Shown: piece by piece, positions 31,926 through 44,430 of the stretch
Numbering within the stretch: the stretch's first letter is position 1
Layout: the number at the start of each line of letters is the position of its first letter
Assembly: GCF_023898315.1 (NCBI RefSeq)
Contig: NC_064622.1
Coordinates: 164,010,178-164,074,177 of the forward strand
Length of the DNA: 64,000 bases
Reading direction: 5' to 3'
Origin: Schistocerca nitens
Taxonomy: Eukaryota > Arthropoda > Insecta > Orthoptera > Acrididae
The notes under the pieces: model-generated
Told to the model about the DNA's origin: nothing
Seen by the model: the letters and a program-made list of their open reading frames with translations, nothing else
Databases searched by the model: none
Program-made: the position numbers and the translations under genes

Positions 31926-33307
31926 CTCAGTAGTCTCCATCCTGAAGTGGACTTACTGTTGTTCTCTATTTACCCCTACGAGATCTCGATGAAACCAATT
32001 TTTGAGGTACTAATTCGTTTTTGATTCGCGAGATACTAAAATAATTTAGTCATATGATACTTCCATTACGGACTAAAATAATTTTGCGATATCGTCCATC
32101 ATGTGGTGGGTCACACGACTGACAGATTCCGGAGATTGACAAATCATTTATCCAACAACCAACATTGAAAAGCAGTTTATATGTAAAATATCCCCCGTAA
32201 ATGTTGTATAGCGTAATATCTTACAAAGACACTTACCCTTGTATGAACTAAACCGACATATGGATGATAGGTGCGGAATATACAAGCGCTAACGCAATGT
32301 CGCTGAAACACCGTTAATGGTTTCACAAGTGATCCATATAATAGTTGACTGTAGGATTTGATTTCTTTAAACTGATAATGCCTTAAAAATGCTCCAGGAG
32401 AAGGAATTTATATCAGCTTCATAATTTCTCAATTTTATGAATAACTGTATTTAAAATTTATATGTCTTCAACATGCAAGTATTAATCATTAATTATTAAT
32501 TTATTAATGTGTTTTATTTGTAGTAGTAAACAAATTTTCGCGTGCTTCCCATGCTCCCATGCTACATTCCTACATACTTCTGAAATCTTACTATACTTAA
32601 CGTCAGACCCGATAAAATTATGGCAGAAACGACTTCATTTAAACAAATTAGGCGTAAAAACTGAATTATCTGCTACTTTGTAGCTGCCTGTCGCACGTTT
32701 CAGTGGCATTAAGTGAATGTGAAGTAAGATCATGATGCTTGTTACAGTTGTAGGTCAGGGTTGTGTGAAAAATGAATGGCTTCTGTTACTCGAAGCACTG
32801 CTCACTGCTCGCGAACTCAGTGACAAAAACTAATTTTTAAAAAACAGAGGAGAAAAACCATGGCAAGCCCCATTTGTGAGGGCGAATGTGTTTCTATGAT
32901 TTACGAAATAAGCAATATCGATAACAATGAAGTCTTTTCTTTATAAAGGAATGGACACAAATTCGTATTGATAGCAGAGTTTCTGACAATATCGTTAGGG
33001 TCTTTACTCGATAAGTGACGCTCACCTGTCTAGCGAGTCACTGTTTCGGTGCCGTGTTCACAGAATAAAAGTGGTCAGCTATACCGTGTGGTAGATACGA
33101 TAGTAGAACTCGTACCATCAATTTGTGTGTATCGTTCCAAGATGATTTAGAAGTTCTTACGAGAAAATAGATCCCTGTACGCTTAAACAAACCTCAGGAT
33201 GAAGATCCTTACTGCTTTGCCTCGAATAAATAATAAAATGCTGCAGCCTGCGAGAAGTTGCTCTGTTATCATGGAGACCGTATAGCTCCTGCCTTTGACG
33301 TGTGTTC
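31926..33307. other. unassigned AT-rich DNA
   Basis: No ORF, SINE or transposon recognised. Confidence 0.35.
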
Positions 33308-33950
33308 ATACCATCTTTAGGTATCATAAAATTATTTACAACCGCCTACATGGCAACTTTCGTACAATGACTTCAAATGAAAGAACCATCCCGCGTCACT
33401 GCCGTCAACAGCGAATTGCTCTTACTTAAGACACAGCACGCGGCCCCGTCCCCTGTTCGTGATGGCGTATAGACTAGAGAAACGCACTCATCCACCATAT
33501 CGGATTGGAATCCGGCTGTTTTCATTCAGTGACGTCCCGCATTTTAGCAGTGTTTTATTCTGATGGACAACGAACGTTCGGTACAAAAAGCTCCGAGCCT
33601 TTTAGCTCTAATGTTTCAATTATATGTTCACCTAAAGATGTGGCTTTAGTGCCCTGAAATCGGTAGTGATCTAGAAATAACGGAGTAAATACCCAAATTG
33701 TTCTTACATAGTTAATCTTCATTTACTGATCACTTCAGTATGTAGCATTTCCACAGGATAAGGTGGGTCCTGATTGTATCAGTACCCGAAAGATAATCGT
33801 ATATGTACATTCACTATTGACTGAATAATGTGTTTTTGTATTGACGCCAGCGATACAATATAGCTTATATTTTATTCGAAGTCACAGTACGAACATTGCC
33901 ACGTAGGATGTTGTAAATAATTTTATGATACCTGAAGATGATCTGGAGTT
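33308..33950. repeat. ~640-bp element with ~65-bp inverted arms
   Basis: Left arm 33,308-33,372 (GGTATCATAAAATTATTTAC, GGCAACTTTCGTAC) is the reverse complement of right arm 33,885-33,950 (GTACGAACATTGCC, GTAAATAATTTTATGATACC) with a few mismatches. No transposase frame lies inside. A centre motif CCCTGAAATCGGTAGTGATC and the outer CCTGAAGATGATCT again recall Penelope-like terminal repeats. It could also be a non-autonomous DNA element. Confidence 0.6.
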
Positions 33951-34103
33951 AGAAAGCGACAGTAATTCTTGGCGACTGAAACATGATGCTTTCCAAATAC
34001 ACTCCGGAACACTGAAAATAGCGCACTACGAGGAAGCAACATACCGAGATGAAATTTACTGGACATAACTGTAGTGATTAGATGTTCACTTGATTCCATA
34101 ATA

Positions 34104-34303
34104 GCCGGCCGGTGTGGCCGAGCGGTTCTAGGCGTTTCAGTCTGGAACCGTGCGACTGCTACGGTCGTAGGTTCGAATCCTGCCTCGGGCATGGGCGTGT
34201 CTGATGTCCTTAGGTTAGTCAGGTTTCAGTAGTTCTAAGTTCTAGGGGACTGATGACCTCAGATGTTAAGTCCCATAGTGCTGAGAGCCATTTGAACCAT
34301 TTT
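34104..34303 (+). mobile_element. SINE A, full length
   Basis: Duplication TGATTCCATAATA at 34,091-34,103 and 34,304-34,316. First SINE A copy after a 15.7-kb gap around the gene. Confidence 0.95.
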
Positions 34304-34329
34304 TGATTCCATAATAAAGACATGTAAAG

Positions 34330-35465
34330 AAGTACAGTGAGTACAAGCAGACAAACAACAACATCAGTAATGCGTAGGACCACCTTTTACTCCAATACGC
34401 GCCACAGCGCGATCCGGCATCCAGTTGGTTAGATATTTGATGTCGTCCTGAGGCAGATTGGTCCACGAATCTTGAACAGCCACCTCCAAATCGTGTGCAG
34501 AGTGACTCGGTGGTGGCATCTGGTGTTTCAGCTGGACCCACACGTGCTTTGTAGGGACAAGTCGTAACATGACGTAAGAAGTCTTGAGCAATTTGAGATG
34601 TATGCGGACGAGCATTACCTTGCTGGAAAGTGCCCCTGGCAGACCATGTAGGAAAGGTCCCAAATGGGAGTTGAAGTTCAACATAACGCTGGCCCCCACA
34701 GGGTTTCACGTACCACAATTAGAAGGAACCAGCTCTGCTAGGTTATAGCTCCCCCCCCCCCCCCCCTACAAGACCATTACGCTGGCTGTGCAGGTGGTTG
34801 GCGCGCGACAACGTGGGTGGAAGTGTACCGTTCACGAGGCCGCCTCCACACCCGTATGTGTTTACCGTCAGTCCCAAAACGAATCGGGATTCATCACCTA
34901 ACATCTCGTTTTGACAATGTGTGGCTGTCCGCGACGTTCTGGTCTGGCATCACTGCAGACGAAGACGCCGACGCCTCGGCGTTAACGGCAGTCTGACACG
35001 AAAAGGGCGCCTGGGCTGCAAATTCACATCCGCAAGGCGTCTGGAAATGGTTCGTGGAACAGCTGTCACTTTTTACGCCTGGACCGAGTCACTGTAAGAA
35101 CCATGATCGCTTGCCGCACGATCCTCCGATGCTTTCGCCTCGTCAACTTCCTGGCTGCTCACGACCTGGGACGTCGCACATGCGTGTCGTATCGTGTCCA
35201 CCGCTCCCCACGTCGTATGCCGGTACACTCCAGTCGATCGACCTGGCGAGGCACAGGGCGTGTCGACCAGCCTGCGGTTTTCATGCTGAAGATTAGGCGT
35301 CTCTCGCATTGGCTTAGCTATGAGAAATGTCCTCTCACACGGGTATCTGGCATTCTGCGCCTACTAACGTCCTTCTGGGGTCGGGAAGCGATCGTCACGT
35401 ACACGATTCGTCCACTATGTGCCTTTGAAATAGCGCCCCCTGCCAGATTCCATGAGTATCTGTTG
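34330..35465 (-). mobile_element. Tc1-like transposon, decayed
   Basis: The minus strand encodes, in broken frames, NTYGCGGGLVNG (near 34,840), FQQGNARPHTSQIAQDFLRH (34,560-34,620; the D of the usual D-N-A-R-P-H is G here), HVWVQLKHQMP, AVQDSWTNLPQDDIKYLTNW and a C-terminal GVKGGPTHY near 34,370. These match the DDE domain of Tc1-type transposases. The upstream DNA-binding half is present but scrambled by shifts. A C-run of about 19 bases lies inside (34,749-34,767). Terminal repeats were not identified. Confidence 0.85.
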
Positions 35466-35474
35466 CCGTGAGTA

Positions 35475-37365
35475 ATAGGAGGCAGATTTCAGACTACGTA
35501 ACAGATCGAAACGAAAATTTCTGTTTCGACACTCGCAGTGTTGAGTGTTTACGAAAAAGTTCAAGGCACTCGTGAAATGCGTTTTAGACAGATACGTGCC
35601 GAGTAAAACTGTGAGGGACGGGAAAAACCCACCGTGGTTCAACAACAAAGTTAGGAAACTACTGCGGAAGCAAAGAGAGCTTCACTGTAAGTTTAAACGC
35701 AGCCAAAACCTCTCAGATAAAAGTCAAAGTTAGCGTAAGGAGGGCTATGCGTGAAGCGTTCAGTGAATTCGAAAGTAAAATTCTATGTACCGACTTGACA
35801 GAAAATCTTAGGAAGTCCTGGTCTTACGTTAAATCAGTAAGTGGCTCGAAACAGCATACCCAGACACTCTGGGATGATGATGGCATTGAAACAGAGGATG
35901 ACACGCGTAAAGCTGAAATACTAAACACCTTTTTCCGATGCTGTTTCGCAGAGGAAGACCGCACTGCAGTTCCTTCTCTAAATCACCGCACGAACGAAAA
36001 AATTGTTGACATCGAAATAAGTGTCCAAGGAATAGAAAAGCAACTGGAATCACTCAACAGAGGAAAGTCCACTGCACCTGACGGGATACCAATTCGATTC
36101 TACACAGAATACGCGAAAGAACTTGCCCCCCTTCTAACAGCCCTCTGAAATCGATCTGTTGTAGAATTTTAGAACATGTCATTTCTGGAAACCCAGAATC
36201 TACTCTGTAGAAATCAACATGGATTCCGGAAACAGCGATCGTGTGAGACCCCACTCGCTTTATTTGTTCATGAGACCCAGAAAATATTAGATACAGCCTC
36301 CCAGGTAGATGCCATTTTCCTTTACTTCCGGAAGGCGTTCGATACAGTTCCGCACTGTCGCCTGATAAACAAAGTAAGAGCTTACGGAATATCAGACCAG
36401 CTGTGTGGCAGGATTGAAGAGTTTTTTAGGAAACAGAACGCATCATGTTGTTCTCAATAGAGAGACGTCTGCAGATGCTAACCTCTGGCGTGCCACAGGG
36501 GAGTGTTATGGGACCATTGCTTTTCACAACATATATAAATGACCTAGTAGATAGCGTCGGAAGTTCCATGCGGCTTTTCGCGGATGATGCTGTAGTATAC
36601 AGAGAAGTTGCAGCATTATAAAATTGTAGCGAAATGCAGGAAGATCTGCAGCGGATAGGCACTTGGTGCAGGGAGTGGCAACTGACCCTTAACATAGACA
36701 AATGTAATGTATTGCGAATACATAGAAAGAAGGATCCTTTATTGTACGATTATATGATAGCGGAACAAACACTGGTAGCAGTTACTTCTGTAAAATATCT
36801 GGGAGTATGCGTATGGAACGATTTGAAGTGGAATGGTCATATAAATTAATTGTTGGTAAGGCGGGTGCCAGGTTGAGCTACATTGGGAGAGTCCTTAGAA
36901 AATGCAGTCCATCAACTTGAGTATTGCTCATCAGTGTGGGATCCGTACCAGGTCGGGTTGACAGAGGAGATAGAGAAGATCCAAAGGAGAGCGGCGCGTT
37001 TCGTCACAGGGTTATTTGGCAAGCGTGATAGCGTTACGGAGATGTTTGGCAAACTCAAGTGGCAGACTCTGCAAGAGAGGCGCTCTGCATCGCGGTGTAG
37101 CTTGCTCGTCAGGTTTCGAGGTGGTGCGTTTCTGGATGAGGTATAGAATATATTGCTTCCCCCTACTTATACCTCCCGAGGAGATCACGAATGTAAAATT
37201 AGAGAGATTAGAGCGCGCAAGGAGGCTTTCAGACAGTCGTTCTTCCCGCGAACCATACGCTACTGGAACAGGAAAGGGAGGTAATGACAGTGGCACGTAA
37301 AGTGCCCTCCGCCACACACCGTTGGGTGGCTTGCGGAGTACAAATGTAGATGTAGATGTAGATGA
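35475..37365 (+). mobile_element. CR1/Jockey-like LINE, 5'-truncated, best copy in window
   Basis: Frames in order: CVLDRYVPSKTVRDGKNPPW (35,580); ENLRKSWSYVKSVSGSKQHT (35,800); RGKSTAPDGIPIRFYTEYAK (36,060); NQHGFRKQRSCETPLALF (36,210); LYFRKAFDTVPHCRLINKVR, holding the first catalytic Asp (36,320); TSGVPQGSVMGPLLF (36,483); SSMRLFADDAVVYREV with F-A-D-D (36,562); YCSSVWDPYQVGLTEEIEKI (36,921). The 3' end is GTGGCTTGCGGAGTACAAAT followed by (GTAGAT)n at 37,345-37,362. A deletion of roughly 170 bp near 36,150 removes part of the fingers, judged from the frame jump and the family as recalled. Several shifts make it inactive. Confidence 0.92.
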
Positions 37366-38278
37366 GCCCTGGTACCAAACTTGGATCATCTCCATATCGG
37401 GTCTCACTTTATTTATGTACAGAGTTCCCCTGTTTTCAGGTTTCCTAGGTGTATTTCCTCACTTTCGTAAAATGTGTATGAAGTCTGTAGAATACTATAA
37501 TGAAGTCATTTTTATTATTATGTCGTTGGTATTGTAGTTCTAACAAAGGGTTGCTCACGACACTTAATGTGACCTCGTGTTTCATCCTTTCACATGAACT
37601 CGCACCACACTGTGCAAAGATTGGTCGCTAAACACTGTCCAACAGAGGCGCCTTTGTTTCGTTATCAGTGTCTTTGTTGGATCGACGGAGAAAAAAGAAG
37701 AAATAGAGATCACCTGCGATGGGCCCATGCTCAGCATTCTCACGTCGCGGCCCAGTAAGAGGAACTGGTGTGGTGAAGTCTGGGCTGAGGTGGAGTGGGG
37801 ACTGGACAGTCGGAACCAGCGCACCGAGGCCCGCCCGTCGCGTCACTTTCTTATGCTCTGCAGCGCTGCGTCTCTCCGGGAATGCAGATCGGAATGCGAG
37901 CGAGGCGTTACGCACGGCAGCCAGATTAAGGCAAGAAGCGTCGCCCAGGGTTCCTCGCTCACTCTTTTTGCAGCTCGCCGTCAACGCGGAGTCCTAGCTG
38001 CTAGCGGCTGTGGAACTCCGTTCTTTGTCCTACTTCATGTGGAATCGAAAATGATTATGTTAGCAGTGGTTGATCTCCGTGGACGTGGATAGAGTTAGAT
38101 GAAGACAAAAAGCAGCCATCTAGGTTTTATACAGTCTCACTTATGCCAGGAAGCTTCTTCCGCGACTATGCGTCGTCGCCCATGAAAGGCGGACATTAAA
38201 TCTTTTCATCAGTAAAACGTTTTTGTCCACAGCAGCTGCTCTATGTGACACAACACACATACACAAACATATATATAT
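37366..38278. other. unassigned, includes a GC-richer patch
   Basis: 37,560-38,090 is GC-richer with overlapping ORFs on both strands (118-121 codons) and no recognisable domain. It could be single-copy DNA; no function is claimed. An (AT)n run precedes the next element. Confidence 0.35.
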
Positions 38279-38567
38279 ATGGTGGTCCATTGATCGTGCC
38301 TGGGCCAAATATCTCACGAAATAAGCGTCGAACGAAACTTGTCTAGCTTGAAGGGGGAAACAAGATGGCGCTATCGTTGGCCCGCTAGATGGTGGAGCCA
38401 TAGGTCAAACGAATATCAACTGCTTTTTTTAAAAATAGGAACCCCCATTTTTTATTACATATTCGTGTAGTACGTAATGAAATATGAATGTTTTAGTTGT
38501 ATCACTTTTATCGCTTTGTGATAGACGGCGCTGTAATAATCACAAACATATGGCTCACAATTTTAGA

Positions 38568-38759
38568 GCCGGCCGGTGTGGCCGTGCGGTTCTAGGCGCT
38601 ACAGTCTGGAACCGCGTGACCGCTACGATCGCAGGTTCGAATCCTGCCTCGGGCATGGATGTGTGTGATGTCCTTAGGTTAGTTAGGTTTCAGTAGTTCT
38701 AAGTTCTAGGGGACTGATGACCACAGATGTTAAGTCCCATAGTGATCAGAGCCATTTGA
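38568..38759 (+). mobile_element. SINE A inside transposon left end
   Basis: Duplication ACAATTTTAGA at 38,557-38,567 and 38,760-38,770. Sits just inside the left inverted repeat. Confidence 0.95.
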
Positions 38760-39954
38760 ACAATTTTAGACGAACAGTTGGTAACAAGTAGGTTTTTAAA
38801 AATTAAAATACAGAACGTAGGTACGTTTGAACATTTTATTTCGGTTGTTCCAATGTGATACATGTACCTTTGTGAACTTATGATTTCTGAGAACGCATGA
38901 TGTTACACCGAGATTACCTGCAAACACCACATTAATGCAATAAATGCTCAAAATGATGTTCGTCAATCTCATTGCATTTGGCAATACGTGTAACGACATT
39001 CCTCTCAAAAGCGAGTAGTTCGCGTTCCGTAATGTTCGCACATGCATTGACAATGCGCTGACGCATGTTGTCTGGCGTTGTCGGTGGATCACGATGGCAA
39101 ATATCTTTCAACTTTCCCCACAGAAACGTGCGGGCCTTGGATGGTGCTTCGACGACGAATCCACCTGTCATGAAATGTGCTATTCCATACCACTTCAACC
39201 GCACGCGAGCTGTGTGCCGGACATCCATCACGTTGGAAATACATCGCCACTCTGTCATGCAGTGAAACATCTTGTAGTAACATCGATAGAACATTACGTA
39301 GGAAATCAGCATACATTGCGCTATTTAGATTGCCATCGATAAAATAGGGGCCAATTATCCTTCCTCCCGTAATGCCGCACCATACGTTAACCCGCCAAGG
39401 TCGCTGATGTTCCACTTGTCGCAGCCATCGTGGCTTTTCCCTTGCCCAATAGTGCCTATTATGCCTGTTTACGTTGCCGCTGTTGGAGAATGACGCTTCG
39501 TCGCTAAATAGAACGCGTGCAAAAAATCTGTCATCGTCGCGTAAGTTCTCTTGTGCCCAGTGGCAGAACTGTACACGACGTTCAAAGTCGTCGCCATGCA
39601 ATTGCTGGTGCATAGAAATATGGTACGGGTGCAATCGATGTTGTAGCATTCTCAACACCGACGTCTTTGAGATTCCCGATTCTCGCTCAATTTGTCTGCT
39701 ACTGATGTGCGGATTAGCCGCGAAAGCAACTAAAACACCTACTTGGTCATCATCATTTGTTGCAGGTAGTGGTTGACGTTGCACATGTGGCTGAACACTT
39801 CCTGTTTCCTTAAATAACGTTAACTATCCGGCGAACGGTCAGGACACTTGGATGATGTCGTCCAGGATACCGAGCAGCATGCATAGCACACGCCCGTTGT
39901 GCATTTTGATCACAATAGTCACACATCAACACGATATCGACCTTTTCCGCAATT

Positions 39955-40118
39955 GGTTCAAAAATGGTTCAAATGGCTCTGAGCACTATGGGACTCAACA
40001 TCTTAGGTCATAAGTCCCCTAGAACTTAGAACTACTTAAACCTAACTAACCTAAGGACATCACACACACCCATGCCCGAGGCAGGATTCGAACCTGCGAC
40101 CGTAGCAGTCCCGCGGTT
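39955..40118 (-). mobile_element. SINE A, head-truncated, inside transposon
   Basis: Tail and most of the body present; stops within the head at CCCGCGGTTC, next to GATACGACGT of the host element. No duplication visible, so the insertion or a later deletion removed host transposon bases around the transposase start. Confidence 0.9.
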
Positions 40119-40424
40119 CGATACGACGTACTTATACGTTTGTGACTATTACAGCGCCATCTATCACAAAGCGAAAAAAGTGGTCCAACTAAAACATTCA
40201 TATTTCTTTACGTACTACACGAATATGTATTAAAAATGGGGTTTCCTATTTTTAAAAAACGCAGTTGATATCCGTTTGACCTATAGCAGCGCCACCTAGC
40301 GGGCCAACCATGGCGCCATCTGATTCCTCCTTCAAGCTAGACGAGTTTCGTTCTTTGTAGTTTTTTCGTTTGATGCTTATTTCGTGAGATATTTGGCTCC
40401 GTCGCGATCAATGGACCACCCTGT

Positions 40425-41039
40425 ATATATATATCGCCTCACTGATGCACTGAAGCATTCGGCATGTGATCGGCTTATGCGTTTATTTACGAATATGTCG
40501 GAAATCATATCTAAAAGTCAAAAATTAGATATATCTTGCACGTTCCACAACTACTTCTGAAGCCAGGGTTAATATTACCGGCCTAAAAACATGAATTTTG
40601 GCAGGACCGTACTTGAAGTGTAAGTTGTACTACTAATTTACGAAAATTTCTTAGGAATATTTTGTTGGACAACTCTGTATGATTATTTAAGATACCATCT
40701 GCAGATGTGCACTCGTGGGAATAACATTTTTTTCTCATTAGGTTCAGTCTCTTGCCTTCATTAGCTAGGTGCAATACATAGGTTATATGTTATGTCTCTA
40801 GATATTCGTCTTCAGCAATATATGATGGAAATGTGAATTTCATTATTGTAGTAAATACCATGTCATTTTGACATCATCTTACATGTCCGCACGTTTCAAC
40901 TTCTACGACTTAACATATCCTTGTTGTTCTGCCCAGCAAATCCATTATGAAATAATTTTAAATACATTTTTTTTGTCTTCTCATTTTCTTCGTTTTTTCC
41001 ATGACTGCCTCCGGTGTCTGCTTCTTTGCTTTTACTACT
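40425..41039. other. unassigned AT-rich DNA
   Basis: Nothing recognised. ACT/TTA-rich simple sequence begins at about 41,030. Confidence 0.35.
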
Positions 41040-41560
41040 ACCACTACTGCTATTATTATTATTATTATTTATTATTTTCGATTATGCCCATTTAAGAGAG
41101 CGTTTGAACTTGAATTCCTTTATGATGATTGTTTATGTTTTTTCTGAGCCCAAATTTTCTTCATGTGTTCACTGTGTTGTTTCTTTCGCTTCGCTGTCCA
41201 TTTGCATCCTGGTCTCTTCTGTGTTGTGGTGTCAAATTTATGTTTTTTGATGATGTTCCTGAATTCAGTTCTATTTTCTGCATCGTTTACTGTTATGTGT
41301 GTTTGTCTGAGGTCCTCTTCAACTTCTTTTATCCATTTTGTTTTTCCCCTGCCTGAGTTGATGACTTCAAGAATTCGCTTTGAAATTCTGTTTTCATTCT
41401 TCCTGTGGATATGCCCGTAGAACTGCATTCTTCTTTTCCTTATTGTATCCGTAATCTTGTCTGTGTATTTATATAATTCTGATGTTGGTCTCTTCTTCCA
41501 GATTCCTTGCTCTTGTATCGGACCAAAAATTTTCCTGAGAATTTTCCTTTCTTATTATTA
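41040..41560 (-). mobile_element. LINE 3' fragment (C-terminal region)
   Basis: The minus strand encodes MQFYGHIHRKNENRISKRIL, GRGKTKWIKEVEEDLRQT and NAENRTEFRNIIKKHKF, the W/F-Y-G-H-[IVL]-x-R ... region found at the C-terminus of several LINE types. AAT-rich 3' tail at 41,040-41,080. Confidence 0.75.
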
Positions 41561-41640
41561 TTATTCCTTTCTTATTACTTATTCCTTTCTTATTATTTCT
41601 TCTTCTTCTTATTATTATTATTAATATTATTGACACGACG
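41560..41640. repeat. degenerate (TTA/TTC)n simple repeat
   Basis: Alternating TTATTA and TTCTTC units with a TTTCTTATTA-type unit repeated. Confidence 0.9.
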
Positions 41641-43088
41641 AGCGGTGGCCAGCAGCTTACCCATCACGCAATAGAAACGTACATGTATAAAATTCCTGGT
41701 CATGTCCAGCCATGGTGACTCCAGCACGAACTTGCCCTATATAGTCCAGGTACGGGTTCTTGTATAGCTGGTGAATCCAACTTCCGTCGTGAAGACGCGG
41801 CGACGGATCGTATATTCGAGCATATTGTCCTCAGTGTACGTATAGATGCGCTGTTTGTTGTCTGCACTTATTTTTTATTGCAGTCCGCTTGTCGTACAGC
41901 GTTTGCAGGCTTCCAGCCGCGTATGATTTCCTGTACAGCAACTGACGCGAAGCAAATCCAGTGCAATATGCATAAATAGCGATAAGATCCGGTATTGTTT
42001 GACTGCACATCAGTGATCAATCATTTTATTTTTTCGCGGGCATCTAGGGGAAATTTAACTTCGAACAATCAAATTAACCAAGTTGCGCCTGAAACATATG
42101 CCATAACGCATAAGCAAAACAGAGATTCACTTGAAGCATTCTAATTATATTTAAACTATCAAGAAACTGTTTTTCTTTCCAATGTCGCTTGAGTGTTGTC
42201 GGTCAATCTGGAATTTTTCACCAAGTTGCATTATCCAGGACACAGAAGGTTCATAGAAGGCCTGCCGGGTTCATCGCGGGTTACCCAGCGCGGGAGCGCC
42301 ACAGACACGTGTAATTACGATGACTGGAAGACGCTACAGTAAAGATTTCGTACACCACGACAGAACCGTGTGCTCCTTCGAAGTTTATTTAAGAAACATA
42401 CGATATCATCTCATTAAAATGCGTCTAGATTTATTGCCACGTCACATTATAAATTAGTAAAATGTTAAAATACTAAAATAATTGAAAGTTTCGGTCGTGT
42501 TGCAGCGGCTTTCCTCACCTCCTAGGCTAGTTTAGCTGAAGAGTGGGTGCGTTAATATGCTATCTAACGGTGTCAAAAGACTAGTGGTATCAACTTTCAC
42601 AGATTTTATTGGCCCTAAAATACCACTGGTCTGTTTTGGATGAGACTGAGGGGCTGTGTGGCAGACTATTCGTGGGTTATCTCCTCCTTGTCAGTTGGTA
42701 GTCTACCCGCCGCGAATCGCCGTCTGAAATGTGCCACTGTAGATTGAGGTTTCGTATGAAGTAAACATAAAGTACGAAATGGAGAACTCCGAGAAGAGGA
42801 GAATATGGAAACGCCAGAAAAAAGACTAGTTAGTGCGATTTCCGGTATGACATTAAGACATAGTTAATCTGTTGCTGGAAAGAGTAACGATGAAAAATTT
42901 CAGATACTGGACAAATATTAAATCTTTCGAAATAGGTTACTGAGAATGTGTTAATCTTTTTATATCTTTGAATGGACTGCAGAGATACTCGGAGATGGAG
43001 GACGGCACTAAACTAGCCAGATAACTGGTGATATAAAAAAAAATAAAACAGAAATCACTGTCAAATGTTTGTACGCGTAAACTCTACA
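41641..43088. other. unassigned
   Basis: No ORF over 60 codons with a motif and no known repeat. Mixed base composition. Confidence 0.35.
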
Positions 43089-43103
43089 TTGATTCTATAC
43101 GGT

Positions 43104-43294
43104 GCCGGCCGCTGGTGGCCGAGCGGTTCTGGCGCTACAGTCTGGAACCGCGCGACCGCTACGGTCGCAGGTTCGAATCCTGCCTCGGGCATGGATGTGT
43201 GTGTTGTCCTTAGGTTAGTTAGGTTTAAGTAGTTCTAAGTTCTAGGGGACTTATGACCTCAGCAGTTGAGTCCCATAGTGCTCAGAGCCATTTT
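43104..43294 (+). mobile_element. SINE A, full length
   Basis: Perfect 15-bp duplication TTGATTCTATACGGT at 43,089-43,103 and 43,295-43,309, so a young insertion. Confidence 0.96.
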
Positions 43295-43309
43295 TTGATT
43301 CTATACGGT

Positions 43310-43796
43310 AAGAAGACTTTTTGGAAGACAACATAGCCGTATGCGATGTGCACCGCCACCTCTTGATACGTTGGTACATGAGGCGGTATTCTAACACAAT
43401 TAACGTCCTTCATGTGCAAATAAGGCTGCGTGTGCAGTCTTCTACAAATACACGAATCAAGATTCGCAGCCTCTACTTTTCGCTCATCTCTTCGTGGGAG
43501 TCTCCATTGCAGACAACCCACAGCGGAGAAACTTGATTCTCGTCGGGAAACGACCGAGGGCCTACCTACGTGACGCGACTCTCCCTTCGGTTCAACTCCT
43601 CCATTAAACAGATTGGACTGCTGTTCGCTGTTTACTGAGCTTAGTCCTGCTTGAGGCTCAGAGAGAGGGATGCAGTTCGTTAGGGTCAGCTTTGCCTAGC
43701 GGTGTGACGAAGCTGTCCGGCAAACAACCGATAACCAGCAACGTCTCATCCGTATTCGTAATTATAACACTGTGCTAGACTGAACATTGACAGAGG
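43310..43796. other. unassigned
   Basis: Two opposite ORFs of 71-79 codons (43,282-43,536) lack motifs. Nothing else recognised. Confidence 0.35.
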
Positions 43797-43798
43797 TA

Positions 43799-44430
43799 CA
43801 CTGAGGTGACAGAAGTCATGGGATAGCGAAGTGCACATATACAGATAGCGGTAGTGTTGCGAACACAAGGTGTGAAAGGGCAGTGCATTGGCGGAACAAC
43901 ACTGCGTGAAGTAACCGCAGAAATCAGTATGAGACCCACGACTAACGTGTCCGTGAGGACAGATGGGACACTGCGGCGAAATTTGGGGTTAACTGTCTGT
44001 GGCAGCAGACTTCCAACGCGAGTGGCTTTTCAAACAGCACGACACCGCTTGCAGCGCCTCTGCTGTACTCCTGACCATATTGTGTAGATCTTAGATGACT
44101 GGAAAACCACGGTCTGGTCAGATGAGCCCCGAAGTCAGTTGGTAAGAGCTTATGGTAGGGTTCGGGTGCGGCCCAGGCAGGCCCCACGAAGCCGTGGACC
44201 CAAGTTGTCAACGGAGCACCGCGCAAGCTTGTCGTGACTCCATTATGCCGTGCACTGTGTTTACACGGTATGGACTGAGTTCTCGGATCCAACTGAACAG
44301 ATCATTGACTGGAAATGGTTATGTTCGGCAACTTGAAGACCATTTTCAGCTATTCATTGACTTCATGTTCCCAAATAGCGATGTCGTGTCACCGGGCCAC
44401 ACTTTATTCGCGAGTCTCGAACACTACGTC
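43799..44430 (+). mobile_element. Tc1-like transposon, left part with internal deletion
   Basis: Left terminus CACTGAGGTGACAGAAGTCA follows TA (43,797-43,798). After GGGCAGTGCATTGGCGGA the sequence jumps to the transposase middle: LREVTAEISMRPTTNVSVRT (43,910), RVAFQTARHRLQRLC, a W-S-D-E-P-R-like segment near 44,118 and RSLTGNGYVRQLEDHFQLFI (44,300), ending near CACCGGGCCACACTTTATTC. The skipped DNA-binding domain and the missing right end mean it is a relic. I recall this family as common in arthropods. Confidence 0.85.

Larger units (their letters stand above)
38279..40424 (-). mobile_element. Tc1/mariner-superfamily transposon with ~290-bp inverted repeats
   Basis: Long inverted ends: 38,279-38,567 (GGTGGTCCATTGATCG, CTCACGAAATAAGCGTCGAA, CGTAGTACGTAATG-like) against 40,130-40,424 (reverse complement, ending GATCAATGGACCACCCTGTA), with TA-rich flanks. 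The transposase on minus (main frame 39,784-39,089, 231 aa) has an N-terminal helix-turn-helix ISSRQIERESGISKTSVLRM, then FFARVLFSDEASFSNSGNVN (first catalytic Asp), WRVNVWCGITGGRIIGPYFI and YFQRDGCPAHSSRAVEVVWN (second Asp, N-x-x-P-x-H-like). The end of the domain continues in another frame (GKLKDICHRDPPTTPDNMRQ, 39,100). Two SINEs hit it, one apparently removing the coding start. Confidence 0.92.

Noticed and set aside
37582-38092. Possible exon in a GC-richer patch (118-121 codons)
   Set aside because: Frames are open on both strands without motif; no flanking splice signals could be argued convincingly.
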